From the NCBI GenBank assembly GCA_028281445.1, contig JANQJW010000023.1, positions 99,175 through 163,174 on the forward strand: a stretch of DNA of 64,000 nucleotides, in the 5' to 3' direction. The DNA is from Planctomycetota bacterium. Its GTDB lineage: Bacteria; Planctomycetota; PLA2; JAEUHO01. The notes under the pieces were generated by a model. That model saw nothing but the letters and a program-made list of their open reading frames with translations, did not search any database and was not told the origin of the DNA. Numbering within the stretch: position 1 is the first letter of the stretch; the number at the start of each line of letters is the position of its first letter. Made by a program: the position numbers and the translations under genes. Shown piece by piece: positions 43,174 to 51,921 of the stretch.

Positions 43174-45114
43174 ATGTGGTTGTTGCACGTCGTCGGTTAC
43201 GCGGTCGCGGCCTGCGGGCTGTTCTTCGCGAGCAAGCACTACCTGAAGACCCGGAAGGCAGGAGGCACGACAGAGGACCCGATCTGGTCCCGTTGGTGGT
43301 TCCTCGTGCCAATCGTGCTCGCCGTCGCGATCTCGGTGGTCTTCCAGCACGTCCGACAGCATCAAGTGGTGGACGGCATGCGTAAGAGCCGCGTCGGGGC
43401 CATGGTCGACGCACAACTCGTTGCCTGGGTGGCGGGTGACTCTCCAGCACAAGGCGCTGCCGTCGCGGCGGAGCGGAAAGCGCACGCCGCGCGTCTGACG
43501 ACGCGCAACCTGCTGAACGCAGCCGCGCTCGGCCTCTTGGCCATCGCGCTCGCGCAGTTCATCGCCACCTTCGCTGGCCTCTGCCGGTGGTGGCGCTGCT
43601 GGCTCGCGGGTGCGACTCTACTCGGACTCGTCATCACCCTCATCGGATGGAACGGAACGCTCCCTGGCTTCGACGCCTCCTGGACGCCATTCTCGGATGG
43701 CCAGTTAGAGGCGTTTGCACTCAAGAAGCAGGGCGAACGCCTACCGCACGGCAACAAGACAAGCCAGGCAGCCGAGAAGATTCGGAACTACCTCGCGGGT
43801 GACGAACCGGCGGAGGAGAACAACCGACCGATCGGGCACGCCGAGATGGTCCAGGCTGTCGTCCCTGCGCTTACGGACGTGATCAAGAGCAGCGATGCTG
43901 TAGCCAAGACAAAGCGCTTGAGCCTCCTCAAGAAGAACATCGCGGACCACGTGGCCAAGATGGCCGAGAGCAATGACCGCGAGGTCATGGGCAAACACGG
44001 CAGGGCGGTCTATGCGCTCCTCGAGACCCTGACAACGCAGCACACGTGGACTGAATCCGATCGCGCGTGGCGGACGACCACGGGCTCGGCCCTCGCCCAG
44101 GTGCTGCTGCGGCCGTTGGCGCTCACAAGCCGGGTGGCAGACCCCTACATCGGCACTGCCCCTCTACTCACCGTCCTTCTCCCTTACCTCGAGAAACTCG
44201 TCATCGTGCCGGCAACTCAGACCAGCTCGCCAGCGGGTTTGCTCCCGGAGGCAGACGTCGTCGAACTCGTCACGGCAGCCGAGAAGGCGCTCTCCAGTGC
44301 CGAGACCGAAGCACAGGCCCGCGGCATGGCGAGGTTCCTTCGCATCGTGAGCCAGGGCCGAGATCCCGATATCGAGGACAGCGTCTTTGATCACCTTCTG
44401 GGCAAGCTCGGAGTCAAGGAGTCCGCACCGCCGAGGCCGGGAGATCAGACAGGGGATGCCGCAAGTGGAATCGGCACGACCGAGGCGTCAAACGCCGCGC
44501 GTCGAATCCGTAGCAACACTCCGGCTGGACAGCATTTCGAGTTGTACCCGCGGTGCCCAACTCGCGCAGAATTCTGCGACAGCGCCAGGTCTGTCAACAC
44601 CTGGGTCTTCTCCGTCGCCATGCTCGCGCTCGCAGCTATGGCATCGATCCTGATGCGGACGGAACGGCGGGACCTCGGGGCGGTCCGCCGCGACATGCAG
44701 GCGGTGCGCACGACGATGTATGTCACCTCTGCCCTGCTCGTGATGGGCGTGCTGGCCTTCGACGCCGCGCTCGGCTGGCTGACGGCGCCCCAGGAGGCCA
44801 TGTTGCGTGCCCAGGAAGCCGGAGAAGCAAAGGCGTTCTCCCCTTACCTGGAAGAGGCCGCCGATCGCATCGCTTCGGTACGCGCGACCGGAACCATGTA
44901 CAAGGGACTTCACTTCGTGGCGCTCCTGGCGTTGGCCTACGTTCCGTGCATCTGGATCCTGCGGCAGCGTGCGGACCTTGAAGCGCCGCCGGGTGCGCGC
45001 ATCAAGGAGCCGCGTATCGAGCTCAGGGTGCTGAAGAGCCTTTCCCGTGTCGTCGCGTTACTGGCGCCGTTCCTCGCTGGTCCGGTCTCGACCCTGATCG
45101 AGGGCCTGCTCTAG
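43174..45114 (+). CDS. Large multi-pass membrane protein of unknown function
   Basis: 646 aa. The ATG at 43174 lies eight bases after AGGAG. Helices are predicted near residues 2-18, 34-55, 110-130 and 135-155, and again near 480-500, 520-545 and 585-605. The central 320 residues are soluble and helical (ALTDVIKSSDAVAKTKRL and similar). No catalytic motif or transporter signature was found. It follows two smaller genes in the same direction and may act with the small membrane protein of that group. Confidence 0.65.
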   Translation: MWLLHVVGYAVAACGLFFASKHYLKTRKAGGTTEDPIWSRWWFLVPIVLAVAISVVFQHVRQHQVVDGMRKSRVGAMVDAQLVAWVAGDSPAQGAAVAAERKAHAARLTTRNLLNAAALGLLAIALAQFIATFAGLCRWWRCWLAGATLLGLVITLIGWNGTLPGFDASWTPFSDGQLEAFALKKQGERLPHGNKTSQAAEKIRNYLAGDEPAEENNRPIGHAEMVQAVVPALTDVIKSSDAVAKTKRLSLLKKNIADHVAKMAESNDREVMGKHGRAVYALLETLTTQHTWTESDRAWRTTTGSALAQVLLRPLALTSRVADPYIGTAPLLTVLLPYLEKLVIVPATQTSSPAGLLPEADVVELVTAAEKALSSAETEAQARGMARFLRIVSQGRDPDIEDSVFDHLLGKLGVKESAPPRPGDQTGDAASGIGTTEASNAARRIRSNTPAGQHFELYPRCPTRAEFCDSARSVNTWVFSVAMLALAAMASILMRTERRDLGAVRRDMQAVRTTMYVTSALLVMGVLAFDAALGWLTAPQEAMLRAQEAGEAKAFSPYLEEAADRIASVRATGTMYKGLHFVALLALAYVPCIWILRQRADLEAPPGARIKEPRIELRVLKSLSRVVALLAPFLAGPVSTLIEGLL

Positions 45115-45147
45115 GGTCGGCTGGGGGACCGTTCGACGCTTGACGAC

Positions 45148-45393
45148 TCACGGTGTCAGGTATTGATACACCGTCTCCGCGACGTCGAACTGCCACGCCT
45201 TCTTGTCTTTGTCTCGCGACCAGACATTGGTTGCGAAGAAGATGCCGATGGACCGGCTTGGCACGATCAGGATTCCCGAGGCGCCGCCGCTCTTGAAGTA
45301 GCCGGTATCCGTGTTGCCTTGCCCGTCGGTCACCTCCTTCTGCTCCCAGACCAGCGTGCGGAGCAGCTTCTGGGTCGCCTTGAACAGATGGAC
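45148..45393 (-). pseudogene. Remnant of a beta-lactamase-family serine hydrolase (C-terminus)
   Basis: The last 80 or so residues before the TAG/TGA at 45148 read as the end of a class C beta-lactamase-like esterase: TGYFKSGGASGILIVPSRSIGIFFATNVW. This is the strand with a small loop and then the I-V-P-x-x-x-I-x-I-F-F-A-T-N pattern. No catalytic SxxK or YxN region lies upstream, where the opposite strand instead encodes another remnant. It is therefore a fragment. Confidence 0.6.
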
Positions 45394-45717
45394 GGCATGG
45401 CGCCGGAGGTCCGACGCGATCGCGAGCTGATCCAGATCCTGCTTCCGGCCATTCGCGCGGACGTCAAGGCGAACGACACGTATCGATGGACACCGGGCGC
45501 ACCGCTCGACACACCAATTCTCGCCCTGACCGGTTCGCAAGACGCCGACGTTGCCTTCGAAGACGTGCTTGCATGGCGCACACAGACCTCTTCGTCCTTC
45601 GTGTGCCGATCCATTGGCGGTGGTCATTTTTTCGTCCGGACGGCGCAGTCGGAGACGCTCAGCCTCATCACCAGTGCCCTCCGCATGTGGGGGCAAGCAC
45701 TGCACGAAGACCCTTGA
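45379..45717 (+). pseudogene. Remnant of a type II thioesterase (C-terminal half)
   Basis: About 110 residues match the end of GrsT/TEII thioesterases. DRELIQILLPAIRAD, then PLDTPILALTGSQDADVAFED with the catalytic Asp, FEDVLAWRTQT, and GGGHFF with the catalytic His. The half carrying the nucleophile Ser (GxSxG) is missing; upstream sequence is the antisense of the hydrolase remnant. Such thioesterases edit polyketide and non-ribosomal peptide synthetases, so a lost assembly-line cluster is hinted at. Confidence 0.7.
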
Positions 45718-45767
45718 AGCTCCGTATGGTCCTGCGTAGCGAGCTGGCGCAGCCCTGATAGAAGAAG

Positions 45768-45965
45768 GTGATCGTCCATGACCTCGACGACCCAGACGTG
45801 GAGCCAATGGCATCGCTCGATGTCGACTCCACCCTAGGCGATTACACGAAAGCGCGTCGATACCTCGAGGAGGCCGTCGTGCGCTTCGATGAGCTGCGCA
45901 AGGAATCACCGGACGACGGCCGGACGCGCATCACCCTCTATGTCGCCCTCAGTGCCTCGCCAAGT
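45768..45965 (+). pseudogene. Possible TPR-like fragment
   Basis: A frame of about 65 residues includes TLGDYTKARRYLEEAVVRFDELRKESPDDGRTRITLYVAL, a helix-turn-helix pattern like tetratricopeptide units beside kinase domains. Similarity then stops. It lies between two better supported remnants. The call is weak. Confidence 0.3.
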
Positions 45966-46143
45966 CCCACGGAAGCCTGGCGTCCACTCGGGGGCCGTGC
46001 GGGCAGACCTTCTCGAGCGCGCCATCCGTTCCGCGGAGCGCGCCTTCGGGGTGCTGGGCCCCGGCGGCGCAGCGTCTCCGGAGCCCGCGCCGGGTGTCAA
46101 GGGGGGCCTCAGAGCGAAACGTCTCAATTGCGTTACCTAGAAA

Positions 46144-46305
46144 AACGCAGTCGCGAACGCCATGGCGGGGGACGAAAGGAAGTGCCTGGACGCGGGGATG
46201 GACGGCTACCTGGCCAAGCCCGTCGTCTACGAGCGGCTGCACGTGGAGTTCGTCAAGCGCCTCGGTGCGCTGGACGAGGATACTTCGGACGCCGAGGCGG
46301 CCTAG
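46144..46305 (+). pseudogene. Remnant of a hybrid-kinase receiver domain (C-terminus)
   Basis: The frame reads NAVANAMAGDERKCLDAG then MDGYLAKPV, which is the final strand-helix part of receiver domains in hybrid histidine kinases, with the conserved Lys in AKPV. An acidic tail and TAG follow. The phosphoacceptor and kinase parts are missing upstream. Its stop overlaps the end of the convergent beta-propeller gene by a few bases. Confidence 0.7.
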
Positions 46306-48239
46306 CGCGAGATGATCACCGCTGCTCCCGTTGCAGGGCTGACGGCGAACAGCGCGTTGAGGCGCCGATCGGCAACGAGGACCACGTCGCGGGCGGCGTC
46401 GTACACGGCGGCGGACGGCCAGTAGAGCACCCTCGCAAGGTTGCCTACAGCGGTCAGCTCGCGCGTGTCGAGATCGACGCGGTACAGGAACGACGACCCG
46501 ACCATGAAAGCGCGTCGGCCCGGCGCGTCGACTGCAACATCGGGGAAGTACCGGAACTTGGGCCACGGGATGTCCGCGATGACTTCGCTGGCGCCGGTGG
46601 TCGGATCGACCACGTACAGGTGGTCGAAGCTCACGACCAGGAGTTCGCCGCGAATAGGATCCAGTCCCATGCCCGCGCGAAAGTGGCTGTCCAGAGACAG
46701 CTTCGAGCGTTGGCCCGTGGCCACATCGACCCGCCACAACGAAGCGAAGCGGTTGGTATCGAGGTCGACGGTGAGCACGAACGCCTCGCCGTTGACCAGC
46801 TCGACGGCATCGACCACGGCGTCGAACGGATCCCCGCTGCCGGTCGTCGTGTCGGACACGGTTTCCTGCGCTTCCGTCGCGAGGTCGATGCGGTAGAGCG
46901 CGGGCCTACCGGTGGCGAGCATGTCGCCGTCGGCTCCGATCGTGAAGCGGCGCGGCGAGTCGATTGCAGGGAAGTCTGCGACGTGGGTCCGGTCCACGCC
47001 GTCGATGGCCAACACCTGGCCCTCCTCGTGGATGGAGTTGAGAAGCAACGCGCGGCCGTCTTCGTCGCAGACGAGATCGCGCGCACCACGCATGCGCGGT
47101 CCGTTTCCGCGAGTCGGGACGGCTACGAGCGAGCGCTCTCCGGTTGCGACGTCGATCGCCATCAATCCGTCGAGGACGCCATCGCTCACGAGCAGTCGCG
47201 ATCCGGCGGCGTCGAAGACGATGCCGTACGGCGAGCGCAGCACCGGTCCTTCGCCGCTGACGATGCGGCGCGCGCCCGTGGCGATGTCGATTGCGTAGAC
47301 GAGTGCCTCGTCCTGGTGGGCGCAATACAGGATCCCCGATGCCGCGTCCATCGTCATGCTGCGAACGCCGGCGGGGTCGATCAGCGGTCCGCTGCCTAGA
47401 GCCGGGCCCGAGATGGGGACCAGCTCGTTCGTGTCGAGATCGAGCATGTGGATCGTCTCGGCCATGGCGTAGACGCGGTTCTCGGCCTCGTCGAAGGCGA
47501 ACGCCTCCTTCAGCAGCCCATCGAGGGCGGTGTATCGCGCCGCTGCCCAGTTCGCGCGCTCCACGCCGTACAGCGTCTCGCGGTAGCCATCCGCGAAGAG
47601 CAGCCGCTGACGCGTCTCGTCCCAGTAGACCCCTCGCGGCCTCCAGGGGCTGCCGACGGGCGGAACGCTGGACCGGTTGCGGTTGCTGAGGTTCAGGCGA
47701 TGGCAGCCGCGCTCGCCGGTTATGTAGACCTGCCCTCGGCCGTGGTCCACCGCGATGCCGTAGACGCCGTCCCACCCGATCGAGGGGTCGTACCGGTAGC
47801 GCGTCTCGGTCGTGAGGTCGATGCGCCCGTAGAAGAACACCTGGTCCGCCAGCCAGACCGTCGAGGTGGCGGGATCGAGCGTGATGCCCCGCGGCACGGC
47901 GAAGAACGGCTCCTGGCGCTCGATGCGCACGGACGTCTCGCCGGCGCCTTCGGCCTCTACGAGCAACTCGTTGTCGCCGATCGCCAGCGGCACCTCGGCC
48001 TGCCACGTCCGGAAGCCGTCGTCGCTCGTAGCAGCCACGCCGTTCACGAACACGGCCGCTACGTGTGCGGCCGTCCCGTCGACGACGAGTGTGTCCTGGT
48101 CGGTCAGGGAGCCGCCCGGCGGGAACGAGATCGAGACCGCCGGGACCGGCTCGGGCTCGGGGACAGGATCCGGCGGGGCTACGCCGCTGCGGCCGCACCC
48201 CGACAACAGCACGGCCGAGACGATGAGAACCCTCCACAT
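46302..48239 (-). CDS. Beta-propeller lipoprotein (NHL/SMP-30-like repeats)
   Basis: 645 aa. The start at 48239 gives a signal peptide with lipobox LLSGC (Cys16). A Pro/Glu linker and one Ig-like beta domain follow (SISFPPGGSLTDQDTLVV), then repeated blades: PRGITLDPATSTVWLAD, GVYGIAVDHGRGQVYITG, SPYGIVFDAAGSRLLVSDG and FPDVAVDAPGRRAFMVG, each followed by a YAIDIATGARR-type segment. This is a seven- or eight-bladed propeller on the cell surface. No enzymatic site is seen. The 26 codons upstream of this start, also open, are Arg-rich and not part of the protein. Confidence 0.82.
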   Translation of the reverse strand: MWRVLIVSAVLLSGCGRSGVAPPDPVPEPEPVPAVSISFPPGGSLTDQDTLVVDGTAAHVAAVFVNGVAATSDDGFRTWQAEVPLAIGDNELLVEAEGAGETSVRIERQEPFFAVPRGITLDPATSTVWLADQVFFYGRIDLTTETRYRYDPSIGWDGVYGIAVDHGRGQVYITGERGCHRLNLSNRNRSSVPPVGSPWRPRGVYWDETRQRLLFADGYRETLYGVERANWAAARYTALDGLLKEAFAFDEAENRVYAMAETIHMLDLDTNELVPISGPALGSGPLIDPAGVRSMTMDAASGILYCAHQDEALVYAIDIATGARRIVSGEGPVLRSPYGIVFDAAGSRLLVSDGVLDGLMAIDVATGERSLVAVPTRGNGPRMRGARDLVCDEDGRALLLNSIHEEGQVLAIDGVDRTHVADFPAIDSPRRFTIGADGDMLATGRPALYRIDLATEAQETVSDTTTGSGDPFDAVVDAVELVNGEAFVLTVDLDTNRFASLWRVDVATGQRSKLSLDSHFRAGMGLDPIRGELLVVSFDHLYVVDPTTGASEVIADIPWPKFRYFPDVAVDAPGRRAFMVGSSFLYRVDLDTRELTAVGNLARVLYWPSAAVYDAARDVVLVADRRLNALFAVSPATGAAVIISR

Positions 48240-48335
48240 GGGCGCCGGGCTCGCAATTCGGGTGCCGCGTGAACGGATCGCCGCCGTGCTTGGCGAGGAG
48301 TTACCGCTTCGTCCCATCGATTACCCGCGGGACGC

Positions 48336-49607
48336 ATGAAGCTGTCGTTGCACCCGCGTGAACGCGCCGGGGAAATCCCGCTTCACGATCCTCTGGGCAT
48401 GCGTAGCCTCACCGCCATGAACCGCGCCGAGCACCAGGCACGCATCCGCGAAGGCGAGGTCCTCTGCATGGGCGGGCAGCTCGCCGAGGGGGAGCGCGTG
48501 TTCCGGGACCTGCTGTTCGAGGTGCGGGGGAGGGACCGGAAGGCGGAGCTCTCCGCGCTGCACAGCCTCGCCGTGGCCTACGGGATGGGGGGGCGCAACT
48601 TCGAAGCGCGCATGCTGGCCGAGGCGGCTGCAGCCGTTGCGCGCGAGCTCGGCGACGACAAGACCCTGGCCCGGTGCCTCGGATCCCTGTGCGGCGCGCT
48701 GTTCTGTCTCGAAGTCAGCGAGCCCATGCCGCGGCTCCTGGACGAGTTTCGAGACGCCATTCAACGCCTGCCCGAAGACGAACGGGCTCCCGGCACGCAC
48801 GAGTATTGCGGGTCGCTGCTCGCTCACGCGCTGCTTACACGCGATCTAGGTGCGGCGGTCGGCCACCTGGCGCGCTACGAGCAGACGTTTCCCCCGGAGG
48901 ACGTTCGCGACCCCACGGCGACCGCAGTCCTGCGTGCGCTCGAGGCCCGCATCCACTACTTCGGCGGCGACCAGAACGCGGCGCTCGCCGTGTTGGAGAA
49001 GACCGAGGGCCTGGCGATCTCGCGGCCGAACATCGCGGTCGAGGTCGCTGTGCACTGGGTCGAGGTTCTCCGCGCCGCCGGGCGGGATGCGCCGGCCCTC
49101 GAGCGGGGACACCAGGCTCTGCGCTTGCTCGAAGGGCTCATCGACGAGCCGTTCACCTGCTACGACCGTCTCGAGAAGGGGCGCAAGCTGGCGCACTACC
49201 TCGACGAGTTGGGAGCGTCCGAGGAAGCCCATCGTGCCTACGACATCGTCGCCGCTGCAGTTCTGGAGCACATCGCCCAGCTCGACGCGTGCGCGAGGAG
49301 CCTCCCCGAGCTCGGGCTGGCTGGAGACATGCAGTTGCAGGAGGTCGTCAACGCGCGCAAGGGCTACGTCGCCGAGCAGTCGCAGATCATGAAGCGCGTC
49401 GCAGCGCTCCTCGAGCGTGACGAAGGCGGCGTCGCGCGCGTCCTCGCCCACGAGGACGACGGCTTCGTCCGCATCTGTGCGTGGTGCGAACGACTGAAGC
49501 CCCAGGATCGAGGGTGGCTACCCCTCGGACAGTTCGTGCCGCGCAGCGGGCCGCTGCGCATCACACACGGCATCTGCCCCGCATGCGCCGAGGCACTGCG
49601 CGTCTAG
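48336..49607 (+). CDS. TPR-repeat protein with C-terminal Cys motif
   Basis: 423 aa, all helical until residue 370 or so: repeated Ala/Leu-rich pairs such as ALHSLAVAYGMGGRNFEARM and AVEVAVHWVEVLRAAGRD. The end reads CAWCERLKPQDRGWLPL and HGICPACAEAL, a pattern I know from the C-terminal part of PAS and receiver signalling proteins (C-x2-C...HGIC-x2-C), probably a metal-binding knot. No signal peptide. The start is uncertain: ATGs at 48336, 48399 and 48417 all lack strong ribosome-binding sites. It overlaps the convergent next gene by four bases. Confidence 0.75.
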   Translation: MKLSLHPRERAGEIPLHDPLGMRSLTAMNRAEHQARIREGEVLCMGGQLAEGERVFRDLLFEVRGRDRKAELSALHSLAVAYGMGGRNFEARMLAEAAAAVARELGDDKTLARCLGSLCGALFCLEVSEPMPRLLDEFRDAIQRLPEDERAPGTHEYCGSLLAHALLTRDLGAAVGHLARYEQTFPPEDVRDPTATAVLRALEARIHYFGGDQNAALAVLEKTEGLAISRPNIAVEVAVHWVEVLRAAGRDAPALERGHQALRLLEGLIDEPFTCYDRLEKGRKLAHYLDELGASEEAHRAYDIVAAAVLEHIAQLDACARSLPELGLAGDMQLQEVVNARKGYVAEQSQIMKRVAALLERDEGGVARVLAHEDDGFVRICAWCERLKPQDRGWLPLGQFVPRSGPLRITHGICPACAEALRV

Positions 49608-50134
49608 CGGTAGACGACGACCTCCGCGAGCGCGGCGGTCGCGGACGTGATCTGGTAATGCACGTCGTCGCGGATCAGGTCTTCGTGATTCGTCTCGATG
49701 TACTCGGGGGTGCCGTCCACCGACGTCAGCGGATCGTGCGGGATGTTCACGATCACGGCACGGCCGTCGATGTGCCAGCTCCAAGGAACGTTCTCGTTCT
49801 CGACGCCCGGTCCGGGACGGAGCAGCCCCGAGAAGTGCGTCCACGACCCGCGCCCCTCCTGGATTGCGATCAGCTGCTTCATCGCGCCGCGGTCCGTCAC
49901 CCAGACGCGCACCGTGCTCGAGCCGATGACGAAGCGCGCGAGGACCGCTGTGATGTCCGGAGGCAGCTCGCCCGCAGGGTCCGCCTCTTCGCCCGGCACG
50001 GGGATGAAGTCGACGACACCCAGCCCGCCCGGATCCAGCAGCTCCTCGTCCCCGCCGCCGCCGCACGCAGTGAGGGCGACCAACAGCACAAGCACAACGG
50101 GCAGTGCCACGAGTCTGGCCACGTCGGTCGGCAT
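49604..50134 (-). CDS. Hypothetical lipoprotein (176 aa)
   Basis: The ATG at 50134 gives a signal peptide ending in the lipobox LTAC (Cys22), followed by Gly residues. The mature part holds VRVWVTDRGAMKQLIAI and WSWHIDGRAVIVNIPHDPL, then a stretch rich in His and Asp. I recognise no domain. A longer open frame upstream to 50368 overlaps the dioxygenase-like gene and looks antisense in composition. Confidence 0.65.
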   Translation of the reverse strand: MPTDVARLVALPVVLVLLVALTACGGGGDEELLDPGGLGVVDFIPVPGEEADPAGELPPDITAVLARFVIGSSTVRVWVTDRGAMKQLIAIQEGRGSWTHFSGLLRPGPGVENENVPWSWHIDGRAVIVNIPHDPLTSVDGTPEYIETNHEDLIRDDVHYQITSATAALAEVVVYR

Positions 50135-50193
50135 CCCTCCATGGCTCGCCTTGCGAGCCACGCAACAGGGTACCGCACCGCCGCGGGCCGGCG

Positions 50194-50859
50194 TTACCAG
50201 AGGCGCGGGGTGTGCCCGAGCACGATGTCGAACTCGGCCGTCAGCTCGCCGATCCGCGAGCCGGGCAGCGGCTTGAACGGCACGATGACCGACGCGCGCT
50301 GCTTGGGATCGCGAATCGAACGCAGCAGGCCGTCGCGCGCGTTCTGCCGCTCGCCGGCGATGTAGCACTGGGTCGAGAAGCGCTTCTGTCCCGGCGCCTC
50401 CACAGCCACGTGGATGTGCGGCGTGCGGCCCGGGTAGGAAACGGGCTTGATCGTGCGGAAGTAGTACTCGCCCTTGAGCCCGGTCAGGAACCGGCCGAAG
50501 CCCTGGAAGTTCGTGTCGTAGGCCCTGCGGTTGTTGCTGCCCGTGTGGAGGTAGACGCCGTTCTTGTCCACCTGCCAGATCTCGACCACGGCGTTGCGAA
50601 TGGGTGCGCCCTTCGCATCGAGTACGCGCCCGCTGAAGTGGGTGATCGTCCCTACGGCGGGCGTGATCTGGTCATTGATGATCAGAAGGTCGTTGTCCGT
50701 ATCGCGCGGCAGCCGGTTCGGGAAGAACGGCCCCTCCGTCTGTCGTGGGGTGCGGATCAGCTCCTCGGCAAAGGCGCCTCGGGCGGCGTAGGCGGCCGCG
50801 CCGGCAGTCAGTCCTGACAGCAGTACGCGGCGGCTGACTCTCTTGCGTCGGCTCTTCAT
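50194..50859 (-). CDS. Exported intradiol ring-cleavage dioxygenase-like protein
   Basis: 221 aa. A twin-Arg type signal is likely (SRRKRVSRRVLLSG then Ala-rich). The mature part has RQTEGPFFPNRLPRDTDND, IRNAVVEIWQVDKNGVYLHTG, NFQGFGRFLTG and YPGRTPHIHVAV, the pattern of intradiol dioxygenases (catechol/protocatechuate type) with two Tyr and the HIH His pair as Fe(III) ligands. Exported members are found widely in Planctomycetota and other bacteria, and their natural substrates are mostly unknown. It ends near the lipoprotein gene at 50134. Confidence 0.86.
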   Translation of the reverse strand: MKSRRKRVSRRVLLSGLTAGAAAYAARGAFAEELIRTPRQTEGPFFPNRLPRDTDNDLLIINDQITPAVGTITHFSGRVLDAKGAPIRNAVVEIWQVDKNGVYLHTGSNNRRAYDTNFQGFGRFLTGLKGEYYFRTIKPVSYPGRTPHIHVAVEAPGQKRFSTQCYIAGERQNARDGLLRSIRDPKQRASVIVPFKPLPGSRIGELTAEFDIVLGHTPRLW

Positions 50860-51045
50860 GGTGCGGCTCCTGGATCCCCACGCTCACCTAGAGACTACGA
50901 CCCGATGCGGGCGCGTGTTTCGCCTGGCTCCGCACTCTTGCCGGCGCTTTGCATTGCATGGGCCGTGCACGGCTCGCCTTCATTGCGGTCTCATTGCAGG
51001 GGGGCGAATCTCGAACCTCGGGCCAGGATGCCCGTTGGCCACGGA

Positions 51046-51426
51046 ATGACCATCCACGACAAGTCGATCGCCGTCTCGCTCTACGCCCTCGCTGTACTGG
51101 CGAGCGGCTTCGTGCGCTACGTCGCGCAAGAGGGCGGCAGCACGGGGCTGGTGTTCGGACTGACGATGGGCGCGCTCGCCCTCGTCGGTGCCTTCCTGTT
51201 GCGCGGGCGGTTTCCGCGTACGGGTCTGTTTGTCGCCGCAGCCGTCACATCGCTTGTCGGTGGATGGTTCGTCTACGAGTCGTTCGTACGCAAGGACCTG
51301 GCCGATGCCGAAGTGCGTCAACTCATCGTGATCGGACTCTCGCTCGTGATGGCCGTTGTCCTCCTGTGGCCCTCTCGCGCGACGGGCTCAGAACACGATG
51401 TAGCGCCAGATGTCGAAGTCTGGTGA
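51046..51426 (+). CDS. Small four-helix membrane protein
   Basis: 126 aa. Four membrane helices are predicted: SLYALAVLASGFVRYVA, LVFGLTMGALALVGAFLL, GLFVAAAVTSLVGGWFVY and LIVIGLSLVMAVVLLW. Short loops and a GSTG turn resemble TMEM14-like proteins, but this is only a resemblance. The ATG at 51046 follows CACGGA. The end overlaps a convergent gene by 39 bases. Confidence 0.65.
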   Translation: MTIHDKSIAVSLYALAVLASGFVRYVAQEGGSTGLVFGLTMGALALVGAFLLRGRFPRTGLFVAAAVTSLVGGWFVYESFVRKDLADAEVRQLIVIGLSLVMAVVLLWPSRATGSEHDVAPDVEVW

Positions 51427-51843
51427 ATCCGTCAGGCACTCGCCTGGAACTACGTTCTTTGCCAGCTCCACGAACTCGCATTCATGGTGGGACGCGAGCG
51501 TGAGGACGACGAATAGGGGAGGAAGATCGACGCCGCAGGCGCTGGCGACATCGGCGATCAGGCCGCCGTAGCACGTCGAGGCGTGCTTCCACCCCGCGAA
51601 GGGAAAGACCTCGAAGCGTCCACCGGTGAGGCGCGACGGCGTCAGCAACGAGAAGCCGGCCTCCGGCAGCCAGAACTGCAAGTGCTTCATCCCGCGCTCG
51701 GCGAAGTAGGTGTCGAACCGGCCGCCCGGCTCGAAGCCACACACCTCCCAGGGGCCGTAGGTGCCCAGCACGATGCGATCGCGGGGGTCATGGGGCCGGG
51801 GCGGCCAGTCGTGCTCGCCTCTCGGATCCGGAACCTTGGTCAC
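51388..51843 (-). CDS. Hypothetical protein (151 aa)
   Basis: The GTG at 51843 lies six bases after GGAGG, which decides the start. Residues contain TYGPWEVCGFEPGGRFDTYF, KHLQFWLPEAGF and HHECEFVELAKNVV. There is no export signal or recognised fold. It is divergent from the kelch gene across the Fur-like palindrome, so both could be under the same control. Confidence 0.65.
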   Translation of the reverse strand: MTKVPDPRGEHDWPPRPHDPRDRIVLGTYGPWEVCGFEPGGRFDTYFAERGMKHLQFWLPEAGFSLLTPSRLTGGRFEVFPFAGWKHASTCYGGLIADVASACGVDLPPLFVVLTLASHHECEFVELAKNVVPGECLTDSPDFDIWRYIVF

Positions 51844-51882
51844 GGGGGTCCTCCGCTGTGGCGGCTGAGTGTATATTTTGAG

Positions 51883-51901
51883 ATTGATTCTCAGAATCAA
51901 T
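51883..51901. promoter_or_regulatory. Fur-box-like 19-base palindrome
   Basis: ATTGATTCT, a central C, and AGAATCAAT form a perfect 9-1-9 inverted repeat in an AT-rich island inside otherwise GC-rich DNA. Length, symmetry and the TGATTCT/AGAATCA core match operators of the Fur family (Fur, Zur, Nur). It lies between divergent genes, 21 bases before the kelch-protein start, and upstream of the run that ends with the nickel superoxide dismutase genes. TATATTTT stands just left of it and could be part of a promoter. Confidence 0.6.
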
Positions 51902-51921
51902 TTCGTATGCATGGGGGCGTC

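Noticed and set aside
45768..47399. Long rightward frame of about 540 codons
   Set aside because: Beyond 46.3 kb it is antisense to the beta-propeller lipoprotein, whose repeated blades and lipobox are clear. Only the first part was kept, as a weak TPR-like remnant.
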